Source: Candidatus Pantoea soli (lineage in GTDB: Bacteria; Pseudomonadota; Gammaproteobacteria; Enterobacterales; Enterobacteriaceae). Taken from it: 64,000 nucleotides of DNA. The position numbers and the translations under genes are program-made. The notes under the pieces were generated by a model. That model was given only the letters and a program-made list of their open reading frames with translations, ran no database searches and was not told the DNA's origin. Each line of letters starts with the position of its first letter. Position 1 is the stretch's first letter. This document shows positions 25,234-33,807 of the stretch, piece by piece. The stretch covers positions 62,001 to 126,000 of the forward strand of contig NZ_CP032703.1 in assembly GCF_007833795.1 (NCBI RefSeq). Reading direction: 5' to 3'.

Positions 25234-25866
25234 ATGACGCAAAAACGCTATTTCTACAGCGATGATCTTACGCTCAACACGCAGGTAATCAGTTGCGAAC
25301 CGCAGGACGATGGCCGGTTCCGGGTACTTCTCACCGACACGTTGTTTCATCCGCAGGGGGGCGGACAGCCCTCCGACCAGGGCACGCTTGGCGCGGCGCG
25401 CATGCTGCAGGCGTTGCAGGAAGGCGATGAGATTGCGCATTACACTGACCGCGCACTGCCGTCGGGTGCGGTGACGGTGGTGGTTGAAGCAACGCTGCGC
25501 CAGCTGCATTCCCGCTATCACTCCGCCGGCCATCTGATTGCCTGTGCCGGTGAGCCGTTTGGCTGGCGCGGTTATAAGGCCAATCACCGTCCCGGCGAGG
25601 GGCGCATCGTGTTTCAGCCGCTGGCAGCGTGTCAGCCGGTGACGGCGGAAGCGCTGCAGCAGGCGGTGACGGCGCTGGTGGCGGCCAGCCTGCCGCGCAA
25701 GCTGGCCGAGGAACAGGGCAGGCGCCTGGTGAGCTGGGGGACATTAACCCCCTATGCCTGCGGCGGGACGCACGTTGCGCAGACAGGCGAAGTTGGCGAG
25801 GTCATCATCGGCAAAGTGAAAGAGAAAAAAGGGGAGCTGACCGTGCAGTATGCGCTGAAAGCCTGA
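25234..25866 (+). CDS. AlaX-type alanyl-tRNA editing hydrolase
   Basis: 210 residues, a free-standing copy of the AlaRS editing domain. The N-terminal barrel has TLFHPQGGGQPSDQG and the zinc/active site is complete: H96 and H100 in HSAGH, C177 and H181 in CGGTH. Such enzymes hydrolyse Ser-tRNA(Ala) or Gly-tRNA(Ala). At this length it is closest to AlaX-M/S forms lacking the C-terminal AlaRS domain. The ATG follows a GGGAG site. It is transcribed alone and ends close to the convergent GH15 gene. Confidence 0.9.
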   Translation: MTQKRYFYSDDLTLNTQVISCEPQDDGRFRVLLTDTLFHPQGGGQPSDQGTLGAARMLQALQEGDEIAHYTDRALPSGAVTVVVEATLRQLHSRYHSAGHLIACAGEPFGWRGYKANHRPGEGRIVFQPLAACQPVTAEALQQAVTALVAASLPRKLAEEQGRRLVSWGTLTPYACGGTHVAQTGEVGEVIIGKVKEKKGELTVQYALKA

Positions 25867-25887
25867 TTATCCGCCGGGCGCAGCGAT

Positions 25888-27702
25888 TCAGCCGCGCTCA
25901 GTTAATGCCTGCGCCGCACAAATCAGCGCCAGATGGCTCAGCCCCTGCGGCATATTACCGCGCCACTCATCGGTGCGGACGTCAAACATTTCATTGAAGG
26001 TTTCGACATTGCCGCGCTGGCACAGCTTATGCAGTATCGCCTGCATCGCGCGCTCTGCGTCGGCGCAGTCGCCCATCGCTGCCCGGGCTTCTGCCAGCCA
26101 GAACGAGCAGGCAATAAACGTGCTCTCTTCCTGCTCAACACCGCTGTAGCGATAAAGCATATCGGTGTTATGCCCGAGATGCTGGCGAATGGCCTGATAG
26201 GTGGCCCGCATGCGCGCCGGATTAACGCGGCTGCCGTAAGCGTGTACCAGCGCCAGCGCCGCATCAAGCCGGTCGCCGCTGCCGGGATAAAACAGATAAG
26301 CCTGGTGCTGTTCCGACCAGCAGTGCGTCTCTATCCACTCACTGATACGATCCCGTTCGCGCTGCCAGCGCTGCAGCCAGGTCGGCTCAATGTGGCGCGC
26401 TTCTGCCAGCGCAACCGCCCGATCCAGCGCCAGCCAGCAGGCCATTTTGGAATGCGTATAGTGCTGCTGTTCCGGCAGCTCCCAGATACCGCTGTCTTTC
26501 TGTCGCCATAAATCAGCGCAGTGGTTCGCCAGTTCGCCCAGCATACGGGATGTCGCCAGATCCAGAATGTGGCCGGCCTGGATAAACAGCTCGGCCGTGG
26601 CGAGCATGTCGCCATACATGCTGAGCTGCACCTGATCGCGCGCATTGTTGCCGATGCGCACCGGTCGTGAATCATGATAACCCTGCAGTGGCGGATAATA
26701 TTCTGCGGGTACGGTATTCCCCTCCAGCGTGTAGCAGGCGCGCAGGGCGGTACCGTGACGAATAATGGTTTTCGACAGCCAGGAAAACGCTGCTTTACAG
26801 TCCTCCAGCGCGCCGAGGAAAACAAACGCTTTAATGATCAGGCAGGCGTCGCGTACCCAGGCGTAGCGGTAGTCGTAATTCTTTTCGCCGCCAATGCCCT
26901 CTGGCAGCGACGTGGTCGCCGCTGCGGCCAGCGCCCCGGTTGGGGAGTACCATAAAAACTTCAGCGACAGGGCCGAACGGCGCACGTGTTCGGCGAAGCG
27001 CCCGCGATAGCTCAGGCTGCGTGTCCAGTCGCACCAGGCGGTGTGGCTGGTTTCAATGCGCGTGTCGATGGCATCCAGATCCGGTACGGCCAGCGGCTCG
27101 CGCTCGGTGACCAGCAGCGCCGCCAGCGCGTGACTGCCTGGTGAGGTCCGCAGCGTCGCGTCGATGCGCTCATCATCACGCTGAACAATCTGCCAGGCTT
27201 CGCTGGTGCGCAGCATCGCCATTAAATCGGCAATATGGTAGACATCACCCTGTTCTGTGCTGTCGCGCCATGGCGAACGGGTTTCAGCCTGCGTACCAAA
27301 GCGCAGCGTCAGCCGCAGTTCCACTTCTCCTTCCACGCCTTCAATACGCCGTGCCAGTTCGCTCCACGGCAAACGTCCCGCCAGCGTGCTGTTCAGTGAC
27401 TCTGTCAGCAGCACGCTGCCCTGTTCTGTAATAAAACGGGTTTCAAGCACGTTGCTGTCGTCACGGTACGCGCGTTCGGTATGGTATGGCGAGGTGGGTT
27501 CAATCTGGAAAAAACCGCCGATGGCAGGATCCAGCAGGCGATCAAACAGAGGAGGGGAGTCGAGGTTAGGCGCACACCACCAGTCAATAGCGCCGTCGGG
27601 GGCAATCAGCGCGACCGAGCGCCCTTCGCCGATAGCCGCGTAATCCCCCAGCCGGGCAAACCCCTTTTCGCGCATGGGCGAGTGCAGAATCTGATTGTTC
27701 AT
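25888..27702 (-). CDS. GH15 glucanase / trehalase-like enzyme
   Basis: 604 residues from ATG 27702. The N-terminal beta-sandwich begins YAAIGEGRSVALIAPDGAIDWWCAPNLDSPPLFDRLLDP and the (alpha/alpha)6 barrel contains NYDYRYAWVRDACL, the general-acid motif SGIWELPEQQHYTHSKMACWLALDRA and the general-base region VEQEESTFIACSFWLAEA. This is the GH15 group that includes bacterial glucoamylase-like enzymes and actinobacterial trehalases. With treZ-treY-glgX 8 kb away, trehalose or maltodextrin hydrolysis is an attractive guess. There is no signal peptide, so it should be cytoplasmic. Confidence 0.88.
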   Translation of the reverse strand: MNNQILHSPMREKGFARLGDYAAIGEGRSVALIAPDGAIDWWCAPNLDSPPLFDRLLDPAIGGFFQIEPTSPYHTERAYRDDSNVLETRFITEQGSVLLTESLNSTLAGRLPWSELARRIEGVEGEVELRLTLRFGTQAETRSPWRDSTEQGDVYHIADLMAMLRTSEAWQIVQRDDERIDATLRTSPGSHALAALLVTEREPLAVPDLDAIDTRIETSHTAWCDWTRSLSYRGRFAEHVRRSALSLKFLWYSPTGALAAAATTSLPEGIGGEKNYDYRYAWVRDACLIIKAFVFLGALEDCKAAFSWLSKTIIRHGTALRACYTLEGNTVPAEYYPPLQGYHDSRPVRIGNNARDQVQLSMYGDMLATAELFIQAGHILDLATSRMLGELANHCADLWRQKDSGIWELPEQQHYTHSKMACWLALDRAVALAEARHIEPTWLQRWQRERDRISEWIETHCWSEQHQAYLFYPGSGDRLDAALALVHAYGSRVNPARMRATYQAIRQHLGHNTDMLYRYSGVEQEESTFIACSFWLAEARAAMGDCADAERAMQAILHKLCQRGNVETFNEMFDVRTDEWRGNMPQGLSHLALICAAQALTERG

Positions 27703-27728
27703 GATGCGTCCCTGTGAGCCAGCCTCGC

Positions 27729-27756
27729 TACGTGGCCGCCCGCAGGCAGCCACGTA
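27729..27756 (-). terminator. hairpin between the YghA-like and GH15 genes
   Basis: TACGTGGC (27729-27736) and GCCACGTA (27749-27756) pair around a 12-base loop, between the YghA-like stop and the GH15 start. It has no T tract and is only a candidate. Confidence 0.4.
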
Positions 27757-27783
27757 TCACATCAGGTTAAGCCGTCAGCCACC

Positions 27784-28677
27784 TTACAGGGTGCCGGTAC
27801 CGCCATCCGAGCACCAGACCTGGCCAGAGGTAAAGCTGTTGGTGGTCTCTGCAAAGGTCACATAGAGCGGCGCAATCTCTGCCGGCTGGCCCGGACGGCC
27901 CAGCGGTGCAGTGGCACCAAACTGCTCAACTTTTTCCTGTGGCTGACCACCGCAAACCTGCAGCGGGGTCCAGTACGGGCCAGGTGCCACAGCATTGACG
28001 CGAATCTGCTGTTCGCCCAGCTGTTTGGCCAGCGCTTTGGTAAAGGCCGCAATCGCCGCTTTGGTTTGCGCATAATCCAGCAGAATGGCGCTTGGCTCAT
28101 AGGCCTGCACGGAGCTGGTATTAATAATGGACGAACCAGCAGGCAGATATTCCAGCGCCGCTTTGGTTATCCAGAACATCGCATAAACATTGGTCTTAAA
28201 CGTGGCGTCAAAATCTTCCGTCGATAAGGTACGAATAGATTCATTAAATTGCTGACGGCCGGCGTTATTAACCAGAATATCCAGACCATCTAATTTTTCA
28301 GCCGCTTCTTTGACCAGCTGCTGACAAAAGGACTCAGAGCGAATATCACCCGGAATAGCGACCGCTTTACGCCCTTCCGCTTCAATTAATTTCACCACTT
28401 CTGCCGCATCTGACTCCTCATCCGGCAGATAGTTGATCGCCACATCTGCGCCTTCACGGGCATAGGCAATGGCAACGGCGCGGCCGATACCGGAATCGCC
28501 GCCGGTAATCAGCGCTTTACGGCCGGTCAGGCGGCCGGTGCCGCGATAGCTGGTTTCACCGTGGTCAGGACGTGGTTCCATCTTACTGGCCAATCCAGGA
28601 ATCGGCTGATGCTGTTTATTAAACGGCGGCTTCGGATATTCCTGGGTAATCAGCGTTTTGTTAGTAAATGAAGTCAT
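27784..28677 (-). CDS. YghA-like short-chain dehydrogenase
   Basis: 297 residues. Classical SDR marks: the ALITGGDSGIGRA cofactor motif (about 55-67), NNAGRQQ, the catalytic Ser in INTSSVQAYEP and Tyr-x3-Lys in YAQTKAA. The N-terminal extension QEYPKPPFNKQHQPIPGLASKMEPRPDHGE is the hallmark of the YghA/glucose-dehydrogenase-like stress SDRs (related to Bacillus general-stress proteins such as YdaD and YhxC). Substrate uncertain. An AAGGAG site precedes the ATG at 28677. Confidence 0.9.
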   Translation of the reverse strand: MTSFTNKTLITQEYPKPPFNKQHQPIPGLASKMEPRPDHGETSYRGTGRLTGRKALITGGDSGIGRAVAIAYAREGADVAINYLPDEESDAAEVVKLIEAEGRKAVAIPGDIRSESFCQQLVKEAAEKLDGLDILVNNAGRQQFNESIRTLSTEDFDATFKTNVYAMFWITKAALEYLPAGSSIINTSSVQAYEPSAILLDYAQTKAAIAAFTKALAKQLGEQQIRVNAVAPGPYWTPLQVCGGQPQEKVEQFGATAPLGRPGQPAEIAPLYVTFAETTNSFTSGQVWCSDGGTGTL

Positions 28678-28979
28678 ACTTATCTCCTTGTACAGTGGAA
28701 CGAGTAAATTAAGCCTGGCAGAGATGTGATATTTGTCACGTAAAAAAGTGTGCGCCTGCGTTTTATTTCGCCGGATGTGTTTGCCGTTGCTGAATATTTT
28801 TGGTTACAAAATCACTAACGTAATGATTATTTTACCTGCTTTGCAAGTGGCAGCCGATATAAGCGCATCGGCAGAATGGCAGGGTGAAAAATCCGCTCTA
28901 AGCTCAATGTCATAACCTGAAAAAATACCCGGCCAGTCACGGGTAATAAATGAAGAGCACTGTCGTTAACGAGGCAAAA
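28678..28979. other. divergent promoter region, YghA-like / formate dehydrogenase
   Basis: About 300 bases between divergent start codons, AT-rich between 28780 and 28850. It must carry the promoter of the four-gene formate oxidase operon. I see no confident operator and no FhlA-type or FNR-type box that I would defend. No gene. Confidence 0.4.
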
Positions 28980-31952
28980 ATGAGCGAAGCACAATGCACC
29001 ATTCTTTTTAATGGTGAGCGTCTGAGCGGAAACGCCGATCAGCCTTTGATTGATTTTCTGCAAGCGCAGGGAAAAAAACTGCCTCACGTCTGCTATCACC
29101 CGGCGCTGCCGCCGTTGCAAAGCTGTGATGTCTGCTGGGTGGAGGTTGATGGCGAACAGGTACGCGGCTGCACGTTGCGCACCCGTGAGGGGCTGGAAGT
29201 GGTCAGTCAGAGCGCTGTGTTGCAGGCGGCACAGCAGGAAGGCATGGATCGTATCCTTAACCGGCATGAACTGTATTGCACGGTGTGTGAGCACAATACC
29301 GGTGACTGTACGCTGCACAATACCGTCGCCGATATGCACATCCCGATTCAGTATTATCCTTACGAACGTAAACCTTACCACAAAGATCACAGCAATCCGT
29401 TTTACACCTACGATCCCGACCAGTGCATTTTGTGTGGCCGCTGCGTGGAGGCTTGTCAAAACGTGGAGGTGAATGAAACGCTTTCCATTGACTACAGCGC
29501 CGATCATCCACGCGTGTTATGGGACGGCGGCACGCAGATTGCCGGTTCCAGCTGCGTCAGCTGCGGCCACTGCGTGACGGTGTGCCCCTGCAATGCGCTG
29601 CTGGAGAAAACCATGCAGCCTGACGCCGGGCCCTTTACCCACATGGACGAAGATCTGAAGCGCCCGCTGATCGACTTTGTCAAAAGCATGGAAAACAGCA
29701 TTGGCATGGAGCCCATTACCGGCATTTCCCTGATCGATGATGCGCTGCGTAAAACAGAAATCAAAAAAACCAAAACGGTGTGCACCTATTGCGGCGTGGG
29801 CTGCAGTTTTGAAGTCTGGACACGCGATCGCCACATCCTGAAAATTCAGCCGGTGGCAGAGGCGCCGGTAAACGGCATCTCAACCTGCGTAAAAGGCAAA
29901 TTTGGCTGGGATTTTGTTAACAGCCCGAATCGCGTCACCACACCGTTAATTCGTGAGAATGGTCGCTTTCGCCCGGCCAGCTGGGATGAAGCACTGGCGC
30001 GCGTTGCCGAGGGGCTGAGCGCGGTGGCGCGCCAGCACGGCGGTAATGCCATCGGCTTTATCGGCTCCAGTAAAGCCAGCAATGAAGAAGCCTACCTGAC
30101 GCAGAAAATTGCCCGCCTGATTTTTGGCACCAATAACGTCGATAACTCTTCCCGCTACTGTCAGAACCCCGCGACCGAAGGATTGTTCCGTACGGTAGGC
30201 TACGGCGGGGATGCCGGAACGCTGCGCGATCTGCAGCAGACCGATCTGATCATCACCGTAGGCAGCAATCTGGCGGAAAACCATCCGGTGTTTGCCTCAC
30301 ATATCAAACAGAGCCACAAACATCGCGGGCAGAAGCTGCTGGTGGTGGACCCGCGCCGGCATGAAATGGCCGATCGCGCCGACTGCTTCCTGCGCATCCG
30401 TCCCGGCAGTGACATGGTATGGGCCTCGGCGATGGCAAAATATATGTTCGATCACGGCTATGCTGATGAGGCATTCCTCGCCGAGCGCGTGAATCAGGTA
30501 GAGGCCTATCGTGCCTCGCTGGCGCCGTTTACGCTGGCGTTTGCCAGTGAGCAGACCGGCCTGAGCGTGGCGCAGCTTACCGAGGCAGCAGAGATGATTG
30601 GCCAGGCGGGCAGCGTCTGCCTGCTTTGGGCCATGGGTATTACTCAGCACAGCCACGGTGCCGACACCAGCACCGCGCTGTCTAATCTGCTGCTGGTGAC
30701 CGGAAATTATGGCCGGCCTGGCACCGGCGGTTATCCCATGCGCGGTCACAATAATGTGCAGGGTGCCAGCGACTTTGGCTGTCTCAGCAACGTTTATCCT
30801 GGTTATGAGAAAGTCAGCGATGCGCAGGTACGTGAAAAATGGGCGCGTGCGTGGGGCGTCGATCCCGGGGCGCTGTCCGATGAGCCCGGGCTGGATAACT
30901 TTATGATGATTCAGGAAGCGCATGACCATAAGCTGCGCGCCATGTACATCATCGGCGAAGACACTGCTTTTTCCGACGCGGACGCCACCAAGGTGCATCA
31001 GGCATTCAGCGAGCTCGATTTTATGGTGGTGCAGGATATTTTTATCAGCCATACCGCGCAGTTTGCTGATGTGATTCTGCCTGGCTGCCCAAGCCTGGAA
31101 AAAGAGGGCACGTTCGTGAATACCGAGCGGCGCATCCAGCATTTTTCCGCCGCGCTGCCGCCGCTGGGTGACAGCCGTCCTGACTGGCAGATTCTCACTG
31201 ACCTCGCGGCGCATCTGGGCCATCCGTGGCGCTATCCGAATCCGGGCGCCATCATGGCGGAAGCCGCCAGCATTGCTGAACTGTTTGCTGGGGTCAGCTA
31301 TGAGCAGCTGGTGGGCTGGCAATCGCAGCTGTGGCCGGTGAAAGCCGATGGCAGCAGCACGCCGTTGCTTTATACCGAGGCTTTCGCCTTCCCGGATGGC
31401 AAAGCGCGTTTGTATCCGCTGACGTGGCGGCCGCCAATGGAAGAACCCGACGCCGAATTTGATTTGCTGCTGAATAATGGCCGCATGCTGGAACACTTCC
31501 AGTCCACTAACCAGACCGGGCAGGGCGGCCGGATGAAATCACTGTCGCCTAACTGGTTTGTCGAAATCTCGCCGCAGCTGGCGCAGCAGCGTCAGCTCAG
31601 CGAAGGCGACTGGGTGACGCTGCGATCGCGGCGTGGTGAGTTGCAGGTGCCGGTGGTGGTGACCGATCGGGTTTCCGGCAACGTGCTGTTCATTCCGATC
31701 CACCACGGTAAGCCCGGCGTAAATGGCCTGACCGGCGATCATCACGACCCGGACGTGAACACGCCCGCCTATAAAGAGATTGCGGTCAGCCTGCAGAAGC
31801 TGGCGCGCGCACCGCAACCACACCCGATTCCACTGCACAATTTCCGGCATGGTCAGCGTACGCCGCTGGACCATCTGCCGGTGGAAGTGAAATGGCAGCA
31901 GCCGGAGTACCGTCTGCCCCCTGAACATGTTACGCATCCGGAGAAAAGCTAA
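28980..31952 (+). CDS. NuoG-like molybdo-formate dehydrogenase, ForC/YrhE type
   Basis: 990 residues from ATG 28980 (GAGG site; the ATG at 28950 lacks one). In order: a plant-type [2Fe-2S] domain (C38, C49, C52, C64), a NuoG-type H96-C100-C103-C110 cluster, two [4Fe-4S] ferredoxin clusters (C149/152/155/159 and C192/195/198/202), the catalytic-domain cluster C268/271/275/303, bis-MGD domains and the molydopterin C-terminal domain. The metal ligand is Cys394 in SSRYCQNPATEG, not selenocysteine. It should oxidise formate in the cytoplasm. The next gene encodes a DUF1641 protein, the partner of Bacillus/Staphylococcus ForC enzymes, and a bd oxidase follows, so electrons probably go to quinone. 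Confidence 0.9.
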   Translation: MSEAQCTILFNGERLSGNADQPLIDFLQAQGKKLPHVCYHPALPPLQSCDVCWVEVDGEQVRGCTLRTREGLEVVSQSAVLQAAQQEGMDRILNRHELYCTVCEHNTGDCTLHNTVADMHIPIQYYPYERKPYHKDHSNPFYTYDPDQCILCGRCVEACQNVEVNETLSIDYSADHPRVLWDGGTQIAGSSCVSCGHCVTVCPCNALLEKTMQPDAGPFTHMDEDLKRPLIDFVKSMENSIGMEPITGISLIDDALRKTEIKKTKTVCTYCGVGCSFEVWTRDRHILKIQPVAEAPVNGISTCVKGKFGWDFVNSPNRVTTPLIRENGRFRPASWDEALARVAEGLSAVARQHGGNAIGFIGSSKASNEEAYLTQKIARLIFGTNNVDNSSRYCQNPATEGLFRTVGYGGDAGTLRDLQQTDLIITVGSNLAENHPVFASHIKQSHKHRGQKLLVVDPRRHEMADRADCFLRIRPGSDMVWASAMAKYMFDHGYADEAFLAERVNQVEAYRASLAPFTLAFASEQTGLSVAQLTEAAEMIGQAGSVCLLWAMGITQHSHGADTSTALSNLLLVTGNYGRPGTGGYPMRGHNNVQGASDFGCLSNVYPGYEKVSDAQVREKWARAWGVDPGALSDEPGLDNFMMIQEAHDHKLRAMYIIGEDTAFSDADATKVHQAFSELDFMVVQDIFISHTAQFADVILPGCPSLEKEGTFVNTERRIQHFSAALPPLGDSRPDWQILTDLAAHLGHPWRYPNPGAIMAEAASIAELFAGVSYEQLVGWQSQLWPVKADGSSTPLLYTEAFAFPDGKARLYPLTWRPPMEEPDAEFDLLLNNGRMLEHFQSTNQTGQGGRMKSLSPNWFVEISPQLAQQRQLSEGDWVTLRSRRGELQVPVVVTDRVSGNVLFIPIHHGKPGVNGLTGDHHDPDVNTPAYKEIAVSLQKLARAPQPHPIPLHNFRHGQRTPLDHLPVEVKWQQPEYRLPPEHVTHPEKS

Positions 31953-32437
31953 TGGCCGAACCCATCCACTATCAGCCCACCCCGACGCGCACCGAACCCA
32001 CCGCCCGGGAGGCGCTTAACGATCTGCTGGAAAACCTGCATCAGCATGGTTTTCTGCGCCTGGCCAATGACGTGGTAAAAGCCAATAACGATATCGGCAA
32101 AATCATCGCGGCCGGGCTGAACCGCCCCGGATCGCAGAATGCGGCGCAAAATCTGTCACTGCTGTTTATGACGCTCAGTACCATTCCGCCCGAGCGCTTT
32201 AACCACGTGCTGCTGGCGCTGCGTGATGCCATGCTGGCGATGAAGCCGGCCGCTGACACCACCCAGCAGGAGAAAGCCGCACCGGGACTCAGCGGTGTTA
32301 TGAAACTGCTCAACGACGAAAGCCTGTGGCAGGGCATTCGTCCGCTGCTGGCGGCGCTGGAAACCTTCTCACGTGAAATGCAGCGTGATGAGGAGAAGCC
32401 GATCAGCCGCTACAGCGGTAAGCCGAGCCGTGAATAG
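31952..32437 (+). CDS. DUF1641 protein, ForE-like partner of the formate dehydrogenase
   Basis: 161 residues, mostly helical: REALNDLLENLHQHGFLRLANDVVKANNDIGKIIAAGLNRPGSQNAAQNLSLLF, then a variable Thr/Gln linker, then LSGVMKLLNDESLWQGIRPLLAALETFSREMQ. These two blocks are the DUF1641 pattern (YjgD/YrhD of Bacillus). In Firmicutes such proteins pair with the adjacent formate dehydrogenase and are proposed to pass electrons to the quinone pool. Here the start codon shares one base with the dehydrogenase stop (TAATG), implying fixed stoichiometry. No transmembrane helix is evident. Confidence 0.85.
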   Translation: MAEPIHYQPTPTRTEPTAREALNDLLENLHQHGFLRLANDVVKANNDIGKIIAAGLNRPGSQNAAQNLSLLFMTLSTIPPERFNHVLLALRDAMLAMKPAADTTQQEKAAPGLSGVMKLLNDESLWQGIRPLLAALETFSREMQRDEEKPISRYSGKPSRE

Positions 32438-33797
32438 CGCTGAGTGGGTACTGATGATCGCCCGGGTGCAATTTGCCCTGACCATGGGCATGCACATCAC
32501 CCTGGCGGCGCTGACGCTGGGGCTGGCACCCTTTCTGGTCTGGTTTGAAGCCCGCTGGCTATGGGGAAAAAAACCGGAAGCGCGGCAGGCGCTGCATTTC
32601 TGGATCAAAATTTTCGCGCTGACGGTCGCAATTGGCACCGTATCGGGCGTGGTGATGGAGTTCCAGTTTGGTACGCACTGGTCCGGCTTCGCCAGTAAAG
32701 CCGGTGGCATTGTCGGTCCGCTGATGCTGTATGAAGTGCTGGTGGCGTTTTTTCTCGAATCCGCGCTGACCGGCGTGATGCTGTTTGGTTTCGATCGCGT
32801 CAGGCCGGGCGTGCACTTTGCCGTCACCTGTCTGGTCGCGGTCGGCGCGGTGCTGAGCGCCTTCTGGATTCTGGCGGCAAATTCATGGATGCAGACGCCG
32901 GTACAATTTACCCTTAATGACAGCGGTCAGTTGATTCCGGACAGCGGCTGGAGCCTGCTGGCCGCCCCCTCGTTTGGCTGGCGACTGACGCATATGCTGC
33001 TGGCTTCCTGGATTAGCGTGGCCTTCTGGCTGGGCGGCATTGCCGCCTGGCGGTTACTGCAGCATCCGGGTGAACGCGCCAGCCGCCTGATGCTGAGCGG
33101 GGCGCTGACGGTGTCGCTCTGCGCCGTGCCGCTGCAGGTAGTGACGGGCGATCTGCAGGGTGAAAATACGCTGGCCCATCAGCCGGCCAAACTGGCCGCC
33201 ATTGAGGGCAGCTGGCAGGCGCCCGCTCCCGGCGAGGGCGAACCGCTGCGCCTGTTCGCGATCCCCGATCAGCAACAGCAGCGCAACCATCTTGAAGTGG
33301 CCATTCCGGCCATTGGCTCGCTCTATTTGCGGCACAATCTGACCGGGCACATTCAAAGCCTGCGCGAATTTGCGCCAGATACGCTTCCGCCGGTGCTGCC
33401 GGTGTTTTTTGCCTTTCGTCTGATGGTGGGAATGGGGTTGCTGATGCTGCTGGTCAGCGTACTGGCGAATATCCAGCGCTGGCGCGGGCGGCTCTATCAC
33501 TCGCGGCGTCTGCTGCGGCTGCTGGCGTGCTGCTCACCGCTGGGATTCATTGCGCTGCTCTCAGGCTGGATTGTCACCGAAGTGGGACGACAGCCGTGGA
33601 CCGTGTACGGCGTGCTGCGCACTGCTGACAGTGTTTCTCCGCTGTCGCTGAGCAGCACGGTGATGATTTTTATCGCGATATTGCTGGTGTACGGGCTGGG
33701 TTTTGCCCTTGGTCTCTATTATCTGCTGCGGCATGTGGCGGGGCCGTTGCCGGATGGCGAGGCCGTGGTCGCTGAATCCGTCCAGACCCCTGCCTGA
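32430..33797 (+). CDS. cioA: cytochrome bd-type (CIO-like) quinol oxidase subunit I
   Basis: 455 residues from GTG 32430, which overlaps the upstream stop by 8 bases and gives the normal N-terminus ahead of ARVQFALTMGMH. Haem ligands and key acids align with E. coli CydA: H22 (b595), H188 and M332 (b558), E102 and E110 in YEVLVAFFLE, and the quinol-site GDLQGENTLAHQPAKLAAIEG with K254 and E259. WIVTEVGRQPWTVYGVLRT is present. The Q loop is short, so it belongs to the CIO/short-Q-loop group, often less sensitive to cyanide. It reduces O2 to water with quinol from the inner membrane. Confidence 0.93.
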   Translation: MNSAEWVLMIARVQFALTMGMHITLAALTLGLAPFLVWFEARWLWGKKPEARQALHFWIKIFALTVAIGTVSGVVMEFQFGTHWSGFASKAGGIVGPLMLYEVLVAFFLESALTGVMLFGFDRVRPGVHFAVTCLVAVGAVLSAFWILAANSWMQTPVQFTLNDSGQLIPDSGWSLLAAPSFGWRLTHMLLASWISVAFWLGGIAAWRLLQHPGERASRLMLSGALTVSLCAVPLQVVTGDLQGENTLAHQPAKLAAIEGSWQAPAPGEGEPLRLFAIPDQQQQRNHLEVAIPAIGSLYLRHNLTGHIQSLREFAPDTLPPVLPVFFAFRLMVGMGLLMLLVSVLANIQRWRGRLYHSRRLLRLLACCSPLGFIALLSGWIVTEVGRQPWTVYGVLRTADSVSPLSLSSTVMIFIAILLVYGLGFALGLYYLLRHVAGPLPDGEAVVAESVQTPA

Positions 33798-33807
33798 GGA
33801 CGCTGTC

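Noticed and set aside
27784..28677. Rhamnolipid/fatty-acid-type ketoreductase (FabG) call for the SDR
   Set aside because: The long N-terminal PKPPFNKQHQPIPGLASKM segment is specific to the YghA-like stress SDR group, not FabG.
30297..31496. 399-codon antisense frame inside the formate dehydrogenase gene
   Set aside because: Antisense shadow of a strongly conserved gene in high-GC DNA; composition rich in Arg, His and Gln and no ribosome site.
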